From the NCBI GenBank assembly GCA_029222685.1, contig JARHVB010000083.1:48601-112600 (forward strand): a stretch of 64,000 nucleotides of DNA, in the 5' to 3' direction. Positions 43,001 through 50,058 of this stretch are shown piece after piece. The position numbers and the translations under genes were made by a program. Origin of the DNA: Terripilifer ovatus. Its GTDB lineage: Bacteria; Pseudomonadota; Alphaproteobacteria; Rhizobiales; Beijerinckiaceae. The notes under the pieces were generated by a model. That model did no database searches. It was given only the letters and a program-made list of their open reading frames with translations, and was not told the DNA's origin. Positions within the stretch are counted from its first letter, which is position 1. The number at the start of each line of letters is the position of its first letter.

Positions 43001-43599
43001 GCGGCTATCAGCTCTTCGGCCGCACGATCCAGATGTGGAACAGCTGGCGCAGCACGAAAGAATTCGAGCCGGGCAAGCCCTGGCTGCTGCGCTTCTTCGA
43101 CCAGATCCAGTTCTTCCCCGTCAGCCCGGCCGAGCTGATGGAGGCGCGGGAAGCCTTTCCGCAAGGGGCCTATCCGCTCTCCATCGAGGCGACCGACTTC
43201 TCATTCGCCGATTACAAGGCGTTTCTCGTGCGCGAACACGAGGGCATCACCGCCTTCAAACAGCGCCAGCAGGCTGCTTTCGAAGCCGAACGCCAGCGCT
43301 GGCGCGACGACAAGATCGACGATGGGCTGATCGAAGAACATACCGCCACCCCGGATGCGGCCGGTGACGTTCCCGACGGTCATGTCGGCTTGTACACTGA
43401 GGCTCCCGGCAACGTCTGGAAAGTGATGGTCGAGGCAGGCGCCCAGGTCGAGATCGGCGACCCGTTGATCATTGTGGAGTCGATGAAGATGGAGATCGTC
43501 GTTGCGGCGACGGGCCCAGGCACCGTCCGCTCCATTGCCGTCCGGGCGGGGCAGACATTGCGTGCCGGCGATCTCGTGTGCATCCTGACGGACCGGTGA
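40036..43599 (+). CDS. Biotin-dependent guanidine/urea carboxylase
   Basis: An 1187-residue multidomain carboxylase. Residues ~1-450: biotin carboxylase (VLIANRGEIAGRIGKTLRRM, VHPGYGFLSENKGFA, LKSTAGGGGIGMQL, EVNTRLQVEHPVTE). Middle: KipI/KipA-type carboxyltransferase halves (GVPPSGPMDERSFRLANRVV; GPHGAPDFFVDADI). C-terminal biotinyl domain with Lys1151 in VESMKMEIV. Classically named urea carboxylase; enzymes linked to guanidine-I riboswitches and CgdAB prefer guanidine, giving carboxyguanidine. No allophanate hydrolase domain is fused or adjacent. Substrate assignment rests on the operon and riboswitch, not on a specificity residue. Confidence 0.95.
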   Translation: MFTKVLIANRGEIAGRIGKTLRRMGIASVAVYSDTDRFTTPVRDADEAVHIGPSPAAESYLNVDAIVQACLQTGAQAVHPGYGFLSENKGFAERLAALGIRFIGPRPEHLEAFGLKHRARELARRSQVALLPGSDLLESADEAMAEAGRIGFPLMLKSTAGGGGIGMQLCHDAATLRERFEAVQRTARASFGDARVYLERFVAEARHIEVQIFGDGRGGVVVLGERDCSLQRRNQKVVEETPAPGIGDAMRTRLHEAAVALGKSVQYESAGTVEFIYDVEREDFYFLEVNTRLQVEHPVTEAVFGIDLVECMVRQAAGEDVLADLTRLKPQGAAIEARVYAENPSAGFRPSAGRLTSVVFPKDVRVDGWIETGVEVTPFYDPMLAKVIVAADTRDAAIAKLETALDATTIAGIETNLGYLRTIAGSDAFRSGRVATNVLANFAFAPRTLDVLAAGAQSTIQELPGRIGLWDVGVPPSGPMDERSFRLANRVVGNPETTTALEMTARGATLRFNVDRTFALVGARMTATLDGSDVANNVPVEARAGQTLAIGGIEGPGLRTYLAVRGGFDVPEYLGSRATFALGGFGGHATGALKVGDVLHLGTAETYAPRALLADEAPQLTRDWRLGVIYGPHGAPDFFVDADIATLFAAEYEVHFNSARTGVRLIGPRPAWARPDGGEAGLHPSNIHDNAYAIGSIDFTGDMPIILGPDGPSLGGFVCPAVTARNEMWKLGQLKPGDKLRFVPVLRPDDPVAGPIVAGAPQRLGSPQRFGSPIVARDESGSIPVIYRRSGDDNLLVEYGPMTLDIGLRMRVHLLAKAITDARLSGLIELTPGIRSLQIHYDGAKLPRIRLLDVLREIEAALPSVDEMVVPSRIVRLPLSWNDPQAELAMRKYQELVRPNAPWCPSNIEFIRRMNGLKDEDAVKQVIFDARYLVLGLGDVYLGAPVATPVDPRHRLVTTKYNPARTWTPENAVGIGGAYMCVYGMEGPGGYQLFGRTIQMWNSWRSTKEFEPGKPWLLRFFDQIQFFPVSPAELMEAREAFPQGAYPLSIEATDFSFADYKAFLVREHEGITAFKQRQQAAFEAERQRWRDDKIDDGLIEEHTATPDAAGDVPDGHVGLYTEAPGNVWKVMVEAGAQVEIGDPLIIVESMKMEIVVAATGPGTVRSIAVRAGQTLRAGDLVCILTDR

Positions 43600-43613
43600 A
43601 AAGGAATTGGGCG

Positions 43614-44636
43614 TTACCCCTCCCGCCGCACCTGCCGCGCCGGCTTGTCGGCGCGAAGGCCGACGAAGACGCTGTGCCGCAGCAGTCCGTCCGAGGCCCA
43701 TGTCATGTAACTGATCTCGGCAACCAGCTTTGGTTTCACCCAATGGGTCGTCGCCGGCCGCAGCGGCTTGCCGCGACCTCTCTTTGGCGGCGGCGCCGCC
43801 AGCGGCATGTGGTCGATCTCGAGCGGCTGCAGCTTCTTGAGGAGGTCGACGAGCAGCTTGTCGGAAAAGCCGGTGCCGACCCGACCGGCGTAGACCAGCC
43901 CGCCGGCGTCATCGTAATAGCCGAGCAGCAGCGCGCCCAGCGCGGACCGCGCTCCCTCTGGATCAGTCCAGCCGACGATGATGAATTCCTGTCGGTTGAG
44001 GCATTTCGACTTGATCCATATGCCGCGATTGCCGGGCGTGTAGGGTGCATCGATCTTCTTCGACACGATGCCTTCCGCGCCAAGGTCGCATTGCCGGAGC
44101 CGGATAGCTTCTCCGTCGCCCGCCTCATGCGCGTTGTAGCGACAGCCGGCGATGCCTTTGAGAAGCGGCCGGAGGCGCGCCTTGCGGTCACCGAGCGGCA
44201 GAAAAGCGAGTGGTTCACCGTTCAGATACAGGAGATCGAAGACGTAATACATAAGCCTGATCGCCTTGGCCCCGTCGGTTGCCTGTTGCGTCAAGCCGAA
44301 ATCGGGCATTCCGTCAGGCCCGATGCCGCAAAGTTCGCCGTCGAGATAGGCGGATTCCACTTTCAGCTTTTTCAGGGCCGCGACGGTTGCCGGATATTTT
44401 TCACTCCAGTCCAGCCCGGTCCGTGTCAGCAACTGCACCTTGCCGGCGTTGATGCGCGCCGCCATCCGGAAGCCGTCGAGCTTGAGCTCGTGCACCCAGT
44501 CCGGCCCCGACGGGGCTTGCTTGGCGAGCAGGCAGAGTTGCGGTTCAATGAACTTAGGCGGGACGGGGCTGGCGCGTCGGCGCGGCGGAGCATCGGTTTT
44601 CTTGACGACGGCGATGGAACGCTTGGCAACGGGCAT
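43614..44636 (-). CDS. ATP-dependent DNA ligase (LigD ligase-domain type)
   Basis: A 340-residue stand-alone ATP-dependent DNA ligase. Seen: the adenylation motif HELKLDGFRMAARI (Lys nucleophile in KLDG), motif III region YLDGELCG, motif IV GAEGIVSKKIDAPY, motif V GIWIKSKCL, and an OB-fold C-terminal domain (RVGTGFSDKLLVDLLKKL). It corresponds to the ligase domain of LigD without the polymerase and phosphoesterase domains; no Ku gene is nearby. ATG at 44636 (MPVAKRS) chosen; the frame extends to 44663. Converges with the carboxylase gene. Probable role: accessory break repair. Confidence 0.9.
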   Translation of the reverse strand: MPVAKRSIAVVKKTDAPPRRRASPVPPKFIEPQLCLLAKQAPSGPDWVHELKLDGFRMAARINAGKVQLLTRTGLDWSEKYPATVAALKKLKVESAYLDGELCGIGPDGMPDFGLTQQATDGAKAIRLMYYVFDLLYLNGEPLAFLPLGDRKARLRPLLKGIAGCRYNAHEAGDGEAIRLRQCDLGAEGIVSKKIDAPYTPGNRGIWIKSKCLNRQEFIIVGWTDPEGARSALGALLLGYYDDAGGLVYAGRVGTGFSDKLLVDLLKKLQPLEIDHMPLAAPPPKRGRGKPLRPATTHWVKPKLVAEISYMTWASDGLLRHSVFVGLRADKPARQVRREG

Positions 44637-44836
44637 CGGGCACTCTCGATCAGGCGACCTCATTCAAGTGTGCAATGGCCCGGATCGTTCCATTTCCGCG
44701 CGGATCAGCGTTGAGAGCCTGCGATTTCCGTCGCTTACAGGCAAATGGGACGGAGATCGTGTTATCGCGTCGTGTCGATGGAACCGGATTGCGACTTGCG
44801 CATTATGGATGCGGATGGTTGTCGCCGACCATCTCT

Positions 44837-44883
44837 AAGCCCCTGCCGCTCTTGCCCCCCGCTCGCCGGCAGGGGCTTTTTTT
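44837..44883 (+). terminator. Strong intrinsic terminator on + strand, no obvious gene upstream
   Basis: 12-bp stem AAGCCCCTGCCG (44837-44848) / CGGCAGGGGCTT (44867-44878), 18-base loop, T-run through 44883. A weak promoter-like pair TTGAGA (44711) and CTTACA (44734) is upstream. No convincing + strand coding frame lies between, in a 270-base gap. Confidence 0.8.
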
Positions 44884-44906
44884 GTCCGGTTCCTGGGTCT
44901 GTCAGC

Positions 44907-45389
44907 TCATTTGCACCAGGGCGTCTGTATGGGAGGACAGCTTGTCGCGCCGCAGACATAGGGAACCGCCAGTTGTTCGGCAATCAGCGTTTTGCCGACG
45001 TCGACCCCGTTGACGGAGAGGATGCCGCAGGCTCGGCCGTAGTTGCACAGGCCGGTCCCCTCCGTCTTCGGAGGACAGGCGCAGGGGACGAGTTGCAGCG
45101 TCGCCGGGCCGGTCTCGATCATGTCATACAGGCGGGCCTTGGCCTTCAGGCCGAGAGCGCGTTCGTTCGGACAGACTGCCTTGGTTGCCGGGCTGGTGTA
45201 ACCCATGAGACGGATAGAGGCCTTCACGCCTTGCACCCGGATCGTGTCGCCGTCCATGACAAGCGCATTGGAGAGGTCGACGGCCAGAGCGTCGGCCGCG
45301 TTGGCATAACCGATCGGCGCAAGCACGGCGCTTGCGATTGCGCAGCCGCAGAACAAGACCGCGGCGGCGATCATGGCAATCATTCTCAT
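44907..45389 (-). CDS. Secreted SNase-like (thermonuclease-fold) protein
   Basis: A 160-residue exported protein. Signal peptide MIAAAVLFCGCAIASAVLAP; a mature domain with the SNase-like opening DLSNALVMDGDTIRVQGV and IRLMGYTSPATKAVCPNERA, and later LCNYGRACGILSVNGVDVGK, LIAEQLAVPYVC. The order matches staphylococcal-nuclease homologues, whose active site uses Asp, Arg and Glu; here Asp in GDTIRV and Arg in SIRLMG are seen, and Glu in the CPNERA position. Six or more Cys in the mature part suggest disulfides. Monocistronic. Confidence 0.78.
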   Translation of the reverse strand: MRMIAMIAAAVLFCGCAIASAVLAPIGYANAADALAVDLSNALVMDGDTIRVQGVKASIRLMGYTSPATKAVCPNERALGLKAKARLYDMIETGPATLQLVPCACPPKTEGTGLCNYGRACGILSVNGVDVGKTLIAEQLAVPYVCGATSCPPIQTPWCK

Positions 45390-45494
45390 AGCTTTCCCCC
45401 AAGCTTGGCGAAAAGCATTACTCAGAAACCGGGCGGCTGCAAGATTCAGGACTTCGTAAGTCGCAACAATGTGCCGTTCCAGCTGCAGGCGAAG

Positions 45495-46721
45495 CTAAAA
45501 GCGCCGTGTGACGGGCAGGGCCATCGGCGCGATGCGCAACACGATCAGCGAGGTCAGCGCCAGCAGGACGATCACCGTTCCGTAGATGTAGGTCGACAGC
45601 GACAGGCCGAGCATGGGCGAGAACAGGCCGATGGCGATCGCCGGCAGGCTGAAGGCGAGATAGCTCTCGATGTAGAAAGCCGAGAGCAGGCCGGCCCGCT
45701 CGTTGGCCGCAGCCAGCGGCATCACCGCACGGACAATGCCGGAGAAGGCGGAGCCGAAGCCGAAACCGGCGACCATGGTGCCCAGCAGTATCAGCGGAAA
45801 CAGATGCTCGTGCACGCCGAGCAGCGTGACGACGACGCCCACCACCAGCGCCGGCGTGCCGATGCCGAGCATCCGGCTGGCCCGCTGCCGGCGCATGGCT
45901 AGCACCGCAAGGGTGCCGGCGAAGGGGAGAGCCGCGACGATGGCGCCGCCGACGAAGGGCGAGGTCAGGCCGGTGGCGATGCGGATCAGCGAGGGCATCA
46001 GCGAGAAGTAGAAGCCGCCGAGCGCCCAGGCGGCGACGTTGACCGGCGTTACCTGGGCGAGCATCAGCCGCGCCTGCTGCGGCACGCGAACGACGGGACG
46101 CAGCGAGGCCAGCGCGCCGGGCTTTCTGGCGGCCGTCTCTGGCATCTGCAGGAGCAGCACCACTTCGATGAGCGATAAGGTCAGCAGGACCACATAGATC
46201 AACTGCGTCGGAGCCGGCGCGAAGGCAACGAGCGCGCTGGAGCCGAGAACGCCGACAGCGAGGCCGATGAAGGCGGTGATGCTGTTGAGCAGCGGGCCTT
46301 GCGTGCGATTGGTGTCGAGGATGGTTGCGCCGAGCGTCGTCAGAGCAGCGCCGTTGGCAAAGCCCTGGATGACGCGCGCGGTGGTGAGCAGGGCGGCGCT
46401 GTCCGCGTCGATGAAGACCACCATCGCGGCCGCGTTCAGCAGTAGCGCAGCGAAGATGACGGGGCGGCGCCCGACATAGTCCGACAGCGAACCGACGGTG
46501 AGCAGGGCAATCAGCAGGCTGATGACATAGGCGGCAAAAATGACCGTGAGCATGCCGGGCGTCAGCCCCAGCGCTTCCTGATAGTGGCGGTAGAGCGGCG
46601 TCGGCGCGCCGCCGCTGGCCGAGAAGGTGATGGCGGTGAGGACGGCGTAGAGCGCCATCGCGTGGGGCGAAAGCTGGAAGCGCGAGGTCTTGTTTGCGGT
46701 CTTGAGCGATGCGGTATTCAT
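45495..46721 (-). CDS. MFS transporter
   Basis: A 408-residue major facilitator protein with twelve predicted helices. Seen: FSASGGAPTPLYRHYQEALG after helix 1, the loop-2 motif GSLSDYVGRRPVIF, ARVIQGFANGAALTTLGATI in helix 4 and PMALPVTRR at the end. ATG at 46721 chosen as the start of the homologous part (MNTASLKTANKTSR); in-frame ATGs at 46775 and 46826 are possible. It is downstream of a TetR-family gene on the same strand with 139 bases between, which suggests regulation by that repressor. Substrate unknown. Confidence 0.85.
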   Translation of the reverse strand: MNTASLKTANKTSRFQLSPHAMALYAVLTAITFSASGGAPTPLYRHYQEALGLTPGMLTVIFAAYVISLLIALLTVGSLSDYVGRRPVIFAALLLNAAAMVVFIDADSAALLTTARVIQGFANGAALTTLGATILDTNRTQGPLLNSITAFIGLAVGVLGSSALVAFAPAPTQLIYVVLLTLSLIEVVLLLQMPETAARKPGALASLRPVVRVPQQARLMLAQVTPVNVAAWALGGFYFSLMPSLIRIATGLTSPFVGGAIVAALPFAGTLAVLAMRRQRASRMLGIGTPALVVGVVVTLLGVHEHLFPLILLGTMVAGFGFGSAFSGIVRAVMPLAAANERAGLLSAFYIESYLAFSLPAIAIGLFSPMLGLSLSTYIYGTVIVLLALTSLIVLRIAPMALPVTRRF

Positions 46722-46860
46722 GGCGGTCTCGATTTCAAAGTTGAATGCTGAGATGCCGTTAAGATGGTCGGTCATCTTGCTGGACGTTAAAACAAGTCGT
46801 TCCGGCCGCTTTGAAGCGGAGCGCATAGGGCGGTCTTGATGGTTTTGCTTGCCGGTCGGT

Positions 46861-47439
46861 TCAGACCAGGATTTTGGTGAAGATCAGATCCATGAACCGG
46901 TCGAACGGCCGGCGGGATTTCTCAACGCGGGCGCGCAGGATCGCGCCCTCGTAGGAATCGAGAAGAAAGGCGGCGAGATCGGCGGCGTCCGCCTTGTTGG
47001 CGATGGCGCCCTGGTCCTGGGCGTCCTTGATGGCGACCTCGAGATCCTCCGTCCATTGCGCGAACAGGCCCTGCAGGCTCTCGCGAATGAGCGGGCTCTG
47101 GTCGGACAGTTCAGCGCTGAAGTTGCCGAGCAGGCAACCGCGCTCGAAATTGGTGGCGGCGAAACTCGCGATCGTGGCGGTGTAGTGCTGGCGCAGCCGC
47201 TCCAGCGGCGGAATGGAGCGATCGCGGAGGATGGCGCGCCGGGCGCTGCCGCGCTGGGCGTAGCACTGGACGATTTCGGCACCGAGCGCCTCCTTGCTCT
47301 CGAAATGGTTGTAGAAGGAGCCCTTGGGCACGCCGGCCAGGGTGGTGATGTCCTGCACGCCAGCACCGTTGAAGCCCTTCTCCAGAAGAGTCTTCAGTCC
47401 AGCGTCTAGGATCTGGTCACGGGTGTTCGGTCTAGCCAT
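46861..47439 (-). CDS. TetR/AcrR family transcriptional regulator
   Basis: A 192-residue TetR-family repressor. Seen: the HTH MARPNTRDQILDAGLKTLLE, then FNGAGVQDITTLAGVPKGSF and YNHFESKEALGAEI; the C-terminal part with FERGCLLGNFSAELSDQSP and RARVEKSRRPFDRFMDLIF resembles the TetR_C AcuR/NemR-like group. Fourteen bases upstream of its ATG is the palindrome GACCGGTC (47453-47460) inside a longer imperfect dyad, a plausible operator. Likely controls itself and the MFS gene downstream. Confidence 0.92.
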   Translation of the reverse strand: MARPNTRDQILDAGLKTLLEKGFNGAGVQDITTLAGVPKGSFYNHFESKEALGAEIVQCYAQRGSARRAILRDRSIPPLERLRQHYTATIASFAATNFERGCLLGNFSAELSDQSPLIRESLQGLFAQWTEDLEVAIKDAQDQGAIANKADAADLAAFLLDSYEGAILRARVEKSRRPFDRFMDLIFTKILV

Positions 47440-47534
47440 GATCGTACAATATGACCGGTCGTCTTAAAAATCAACAGGATTCTTCTACCCACCATCTGGA
47501 AATCAGATTCTGCAGTTTTTAAAAAGGCTTATAG

Positions 47535-48110
47535 TCACCGAGCGACGTTGAAACTGAGGATCTCCGTTGCCGCTTCGCTGGATTTTCCGACAACTTCCGG
47601 CTTCTCGCAGGATGCCGCGTCAATATTGTCGGCCGTCTGTCTGGCCAGTTCGTTCGGTTCCGGATTGGCCGCGGTGTCGATGATCGCGACCAGGCAGTCC
47701 CGCTCCGGCGTCAGTTTGAGGACGGCCAGAACCGAATCCGGCACGGGGCGATTGCCTCGCGCGCTGAGCCGCAGGATCGCGGCGGTTGCCGCCCCTTTTG
47801 GTCCGCGCCATTCGATTTTGGGGCCGGCGTCGTAGGGCGTGAACACGTCGAGCAACTTGCCCTTGCTGCCGATCGACACGCGGACGTAGAGCCCATGATA
47901 GGTGATCGAAACCGTGTGTCCGCCGCCGCCGCTGCAGCGGTACAGCATCGGATCGAAGTCTTCGTGCCGCTGAATCTTGCGCGATGCCGCCTTGTCGAGG
48001 CGGCAGGACTTATCGCCCAATGAGCTGTACCGGCTTTCGGCAGCGACTGCCGGCAAAGCGATTGTCGAGCTGGCAACGGCAAAGGCGGCGAGAGCGAGCA
48101 GGGATTTCAT
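47535..48110 (-). CDS. Secreted protein of unknown function
   Basis: A 191-residue exported protein. Signal peptide MKSLLALAAFAVASSTIALP with cleavage near AVAAES. Mature part has four Cys (KSCRLD, LYRCSGGGGHT, RDCLVAII, ASCEKPEV), a beta-rich VSITYHGLYVRVSIG region and ADNIDAASC near the end. No family recognised; similar small proteins are annotated as hypothetical in rhizobia. Start at 48110 was chosen because it begins the signal peptide and follows GGAG; upstream in-frame ATGs lack these. Divergent from the toxin-antitoxin pair. Confidence 0.65.
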   Translation of the reverse strand: MKSLLALAAFAVASSTIALPAVAAESRYSSLGDKSCRLDKAASRKIQRHEDFDPMLYRCSGGGGHTVSITYHGLYVRVSIGSKGKLLDVFTPYDAGPKIEWRGPKGAATAAILRLSARGNRPVPDSVLAVLKLTPERDCLVAIIDTAANPEPNELARQTADNIDAASCEKPEVVGKSSEAATEILSFNVAR

Positions 48111-48212
48111 GGCGGGCTCCATTTCGATTGCCGACGATTGTAGGCTTGGGTGGAATACTCGAGGTGCGTTGGCGCACGGGAAAGAGACTCTGGATTTTAT
48201 CCGTGTTTCAGC

Positions 48213-48232
48213 TATAATCCGGAACATCCGGA
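48213..48232 (+). promoter_or_regulatory. Promoter and operator of the toxin-antitoxin pair
   Basis: Perfect -10 box TATAAT (48213-48218) overlapping two TCCGGA palindromes (48218-48223 and 48227-48232) spaced by ACA. The antitoxin ATG is six bases further, giving a very short leader. Fits autorepression by the antitoxin. Confidence 0.7.
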
Positions 48233-48238
48233 ATTGAG

Positions 48239-48514
48239 ATGAGCCAGATGATCCGCGTTTCCTCTACTGAATTTGGCAAGGAAGTCGGGCGCTATCAGGA
48301 TGCCGCCCTGAGCCAACCTGTCGTCGTTACGCGCAATGGACGCGACCGGACGGTGATGATTTCGGCCGAAGAATATCAGCGCCTCAAGCGCCGCGACCGG
48401 CAGGTGTTCGTTGCCGGCGAACTCCCTGACGAGATTGCGGAGGCTGTTGGCCGCTCCGAGATGGGCGCCCGCCATGCGCCCCTGGATGATCTGATCAAAG
48501 ACTGGAAGCCGTGA
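48239..48514 (+). CDS. Phd/YefM family antitoxin
   Basis: A 91-residue type II antitoxin. Seen: N-terminal DNA-binding Phd/YefM fold RVSSTEFGKEVGRYQDAALS, QPVVVTRNGRDRTVMISAEE and YQRLKRRDRQ, followed by a C-terminal toxin-binding tail with DEIAEAVGRSEMGARH. Its stop overlaps the GTG start of the toxin-like gene (GTGA). The promoter upstream has paired TCCGGA palindromes, the expected autoregulatory site. An alternative start is the ATG at 48248. Confidence 0.88.
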   Translation: MSQMIRVSSTEFGKEVGRYQDAALSQPVVVTRNGRDRTVMISAEEYQRLKRRDRQVFVAGELPDEIAEAVGRSEMGARHAPLDDLIKDWKP

Positions 48515-48948
48515 ACCTGCCCCGACCTGAGCCCGGTCTCGTCATCCGGTATTCCTACCTTTGGTTGCGGGAACATCAGGAAGGTCGTGAAGAGGGGACG
48601 AAGGATCGTCCTTGCGCGATCGTTCTGGCAGCGCGCGATCACGATGGTGAAACGCAGGTGCTGGTTGTTCCGGTGACGCACAGCCCACCAGTTGATGGCA
48701 ATGCGGCGCTGGAGTTGCCACCTGCGATTAAACAGCACCTTGGTCTTGATGGTGCCCGCTCTTGGGTTGTCGTCTCAGAAAGCAATCTATTCGATTGGCC
48801 TGGGCCTGATCTGCGCCGTGTCGGCGACCGTGATGACAGTTCTGTTGCCTATGGCTTTTTGCCGCCGAGGTGGTTCAACGAATTGAAGCGGCGGTTCCTA
48901 GCGTTGGAACATTCTGCGAGATCGAAGCGAGTGCGACGGACGGAGTGA
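48511..48948 (+). CDS. PemK/MazF-like toxin
   Basis: A 145-residue protein, GTG start overlapping the antitoxin stop. Seen: PGLVIRYSYLWLREHQEG, KDRPCAIVLAARDHDGETQV and VLVVPVTHSPPVDG, the order of strands seen in PemK/MazF-type mRNA endonucleases, then LGLDGARSWVVVSESNLFDW and FLPPRWFNELKRRFLAL. Detailed identity to MazF is weak, so the call leans on gene order with the Phd-type antitoxin. Expected to inhibit growth when free. Also possible: a related non-toxic PemK-fold protein. Confidence 0.7.
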   Translation: MNLPRPEPGLVIRYSYLWLREHQEGREEGTKDRPCAIVLAARDHDGETQVLVVPVTHSPPVDGNAALELPPAIKQHLGLDGARSWVVVSESNLFDWPGPDLRRVGDRDDSSVAYGFLPPRWFNELKRRFLALEHSARSKRVRRTE

Positions 48949-48982
48949 CAGGCTCTCATCTGATGCTTGCCGCGCAACGACA

Positions 48983-49009
48983 CCCTTCTCCCGCGCAGCA
49001 GGAGAAGGG
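48983..49009. terminator. Stem-loop between toxin and amidohydrolase genes
   Basis: Perfect 9-bp stem CCCTTCTCC / GGAGAAGGG with a 9-base loop between two converging genes; no U-run. Confidence 0.5.
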
Positions 49010-49022
49010 GATCAACACTGCC

Positions 49023-49988
49023 TCAGAGACGCAGCAGGTTCCTCGCATTGCCGCCGAAAATCTTCTGCTTGTCGGTCTCTGAAATCTGCAGGGTGCGCAT
49101 CCATTCCATCGCCGGCGGATTGGCGACGAAGGGCCAGTCGACCGAGAACATGATGCGGTCGGCGCCGAGTTCCATCATCGTGCAGACGAGCGCCGGCGTC
49201 GAGAAATTGCCGCTGGTCGTCACGTGGAAATGGTCGCAGAAGGTCTGGCGGAAATTCAGGGTCTGATGGCCGGGACGCGCCAGCGCCTGGTTGATGCGCC
49301 ACAGCGCGAAGGGCAGGGTCTCGCCCATGTGACCGAGCACGATCTGCAGTTTCGGATGCGCCTGGAACACGCCCGAGAGGATGAGCCGGATCGCCTGCGT
49401 CGCTGCTTCGACGGTGTAGCCCCATGCGGCGCGGATGACCATGGGGAAGTCCTTGGCGTAATCGTTGTAATAGGCCTCCATCACCTGCGGATGCGGAAAC
49501 GAGGGATGCAGGTAGATCGGCACGTTGAGGGCCGCTGCGCGCTCGAAGATCGGCCAGAACTGCTTTTCGTCGATGAACTTGCCGTTGGTGAGCCCGTGGA
49601 TCATCGCGCCCTTGAACTTGAGATCGCGCACGCAGCGCTCGAGTTCGTCGGCGGCCGCATCGGGCACCACCGTCGGCAGGGCGGCGAAGCCGGCAAAGCG
49701 CGTCGGATGGCGGGCAATGGCCTCGGCGAGACGGTCGTTGACGCGCCGCGTCAGGTCGGCGGCGATGTCGGGCGGGAGTTTCTGGCCTGACGGCGCGCCG
49801 TGCGACAGCACCTGGATGTCGATGCCGGCCTCGTCCATCTCGCGCAGGCGGATTTCGCTCAGATCATGCAGCTTCGCCAGCAGATCCTTCGAGCGCGTGC
49901 CTTCGGCTCCGCTCAATTGCGCCACCAGTTCGGCGTCCCAGTAGTGTTCTTCCAATGCGATAACGGGATTGGCCTTGCTGCTCACCAT
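49023..49988 (-). CDS. Amidohydrolase family protein (ACMSD/resorcylate decarboxylase-like)
   Basis: A 321-residue metal-dependent TIM-barrel enzyme of the amidohydrolase_2 group, many members of which are decarboxylases of aromatic acids. Seen: NPVIALEEHYWDAEL (the Glu-x-His start in place of HxH), HGAPSGQKLPPDIA, FAGFAALPTVVPDAA, IYLHPSFPHP (metal His), IVLGHMGETLPF (His) and MFSVDWPFVANP (Asp). All metal ligands expected for a gamma-resorcylate decarboxylase-like enzyme are in place. Monocistronic; substrate unknown. Confidence 0.9.
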   Translation of the reverse strand: MVSSKANPVIALEEHYWDAELVAQLSGAEGTRSKDLLAKLHDLSEIRLREMDEAGIDIQVLSHGAPSGQKLPPDIAADLTRRVNDRLAEAIARHPTRFAGFAALPTVVPDAAADELERCVRDLKFKGAMIHGLTNGKFIDEKQFWPIFERAAALNVPIYLHPSFPHPQVMEAYYNDYAKDFPMVIRAAWGYTVEAATQAIRLILSGVFQAHPKLQIVLGHMGETLPFALWRINQALARPGHQTLNFRQTFCDHFHVTTSGNFSTPALVCTMMELGADRIMFSVDWPFVANPPAMEWMRTLQISETDKQKIFGGNARNLLRL

Positions 49989-50058
49989 GATGCTTCACTC
50001 CGCGCATCCTCATGATGCTTGCGCGAGCTATAGCATGCGTGTGGCGAGGTAAGACAAG

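Noticed and set aside
39961..43164. 1067-codon open frame on the minus strand
   Set aside because: It is antisense to the carboxylase, whose domains and motifs are unmistakable; long antisense frames are expected in such GC-rich DNA.
44675..45013. 112-codon + strand frame near the ligase start
   Set aside because: An intrinsic terminator lies in its middle and the sequence is not protein-like.
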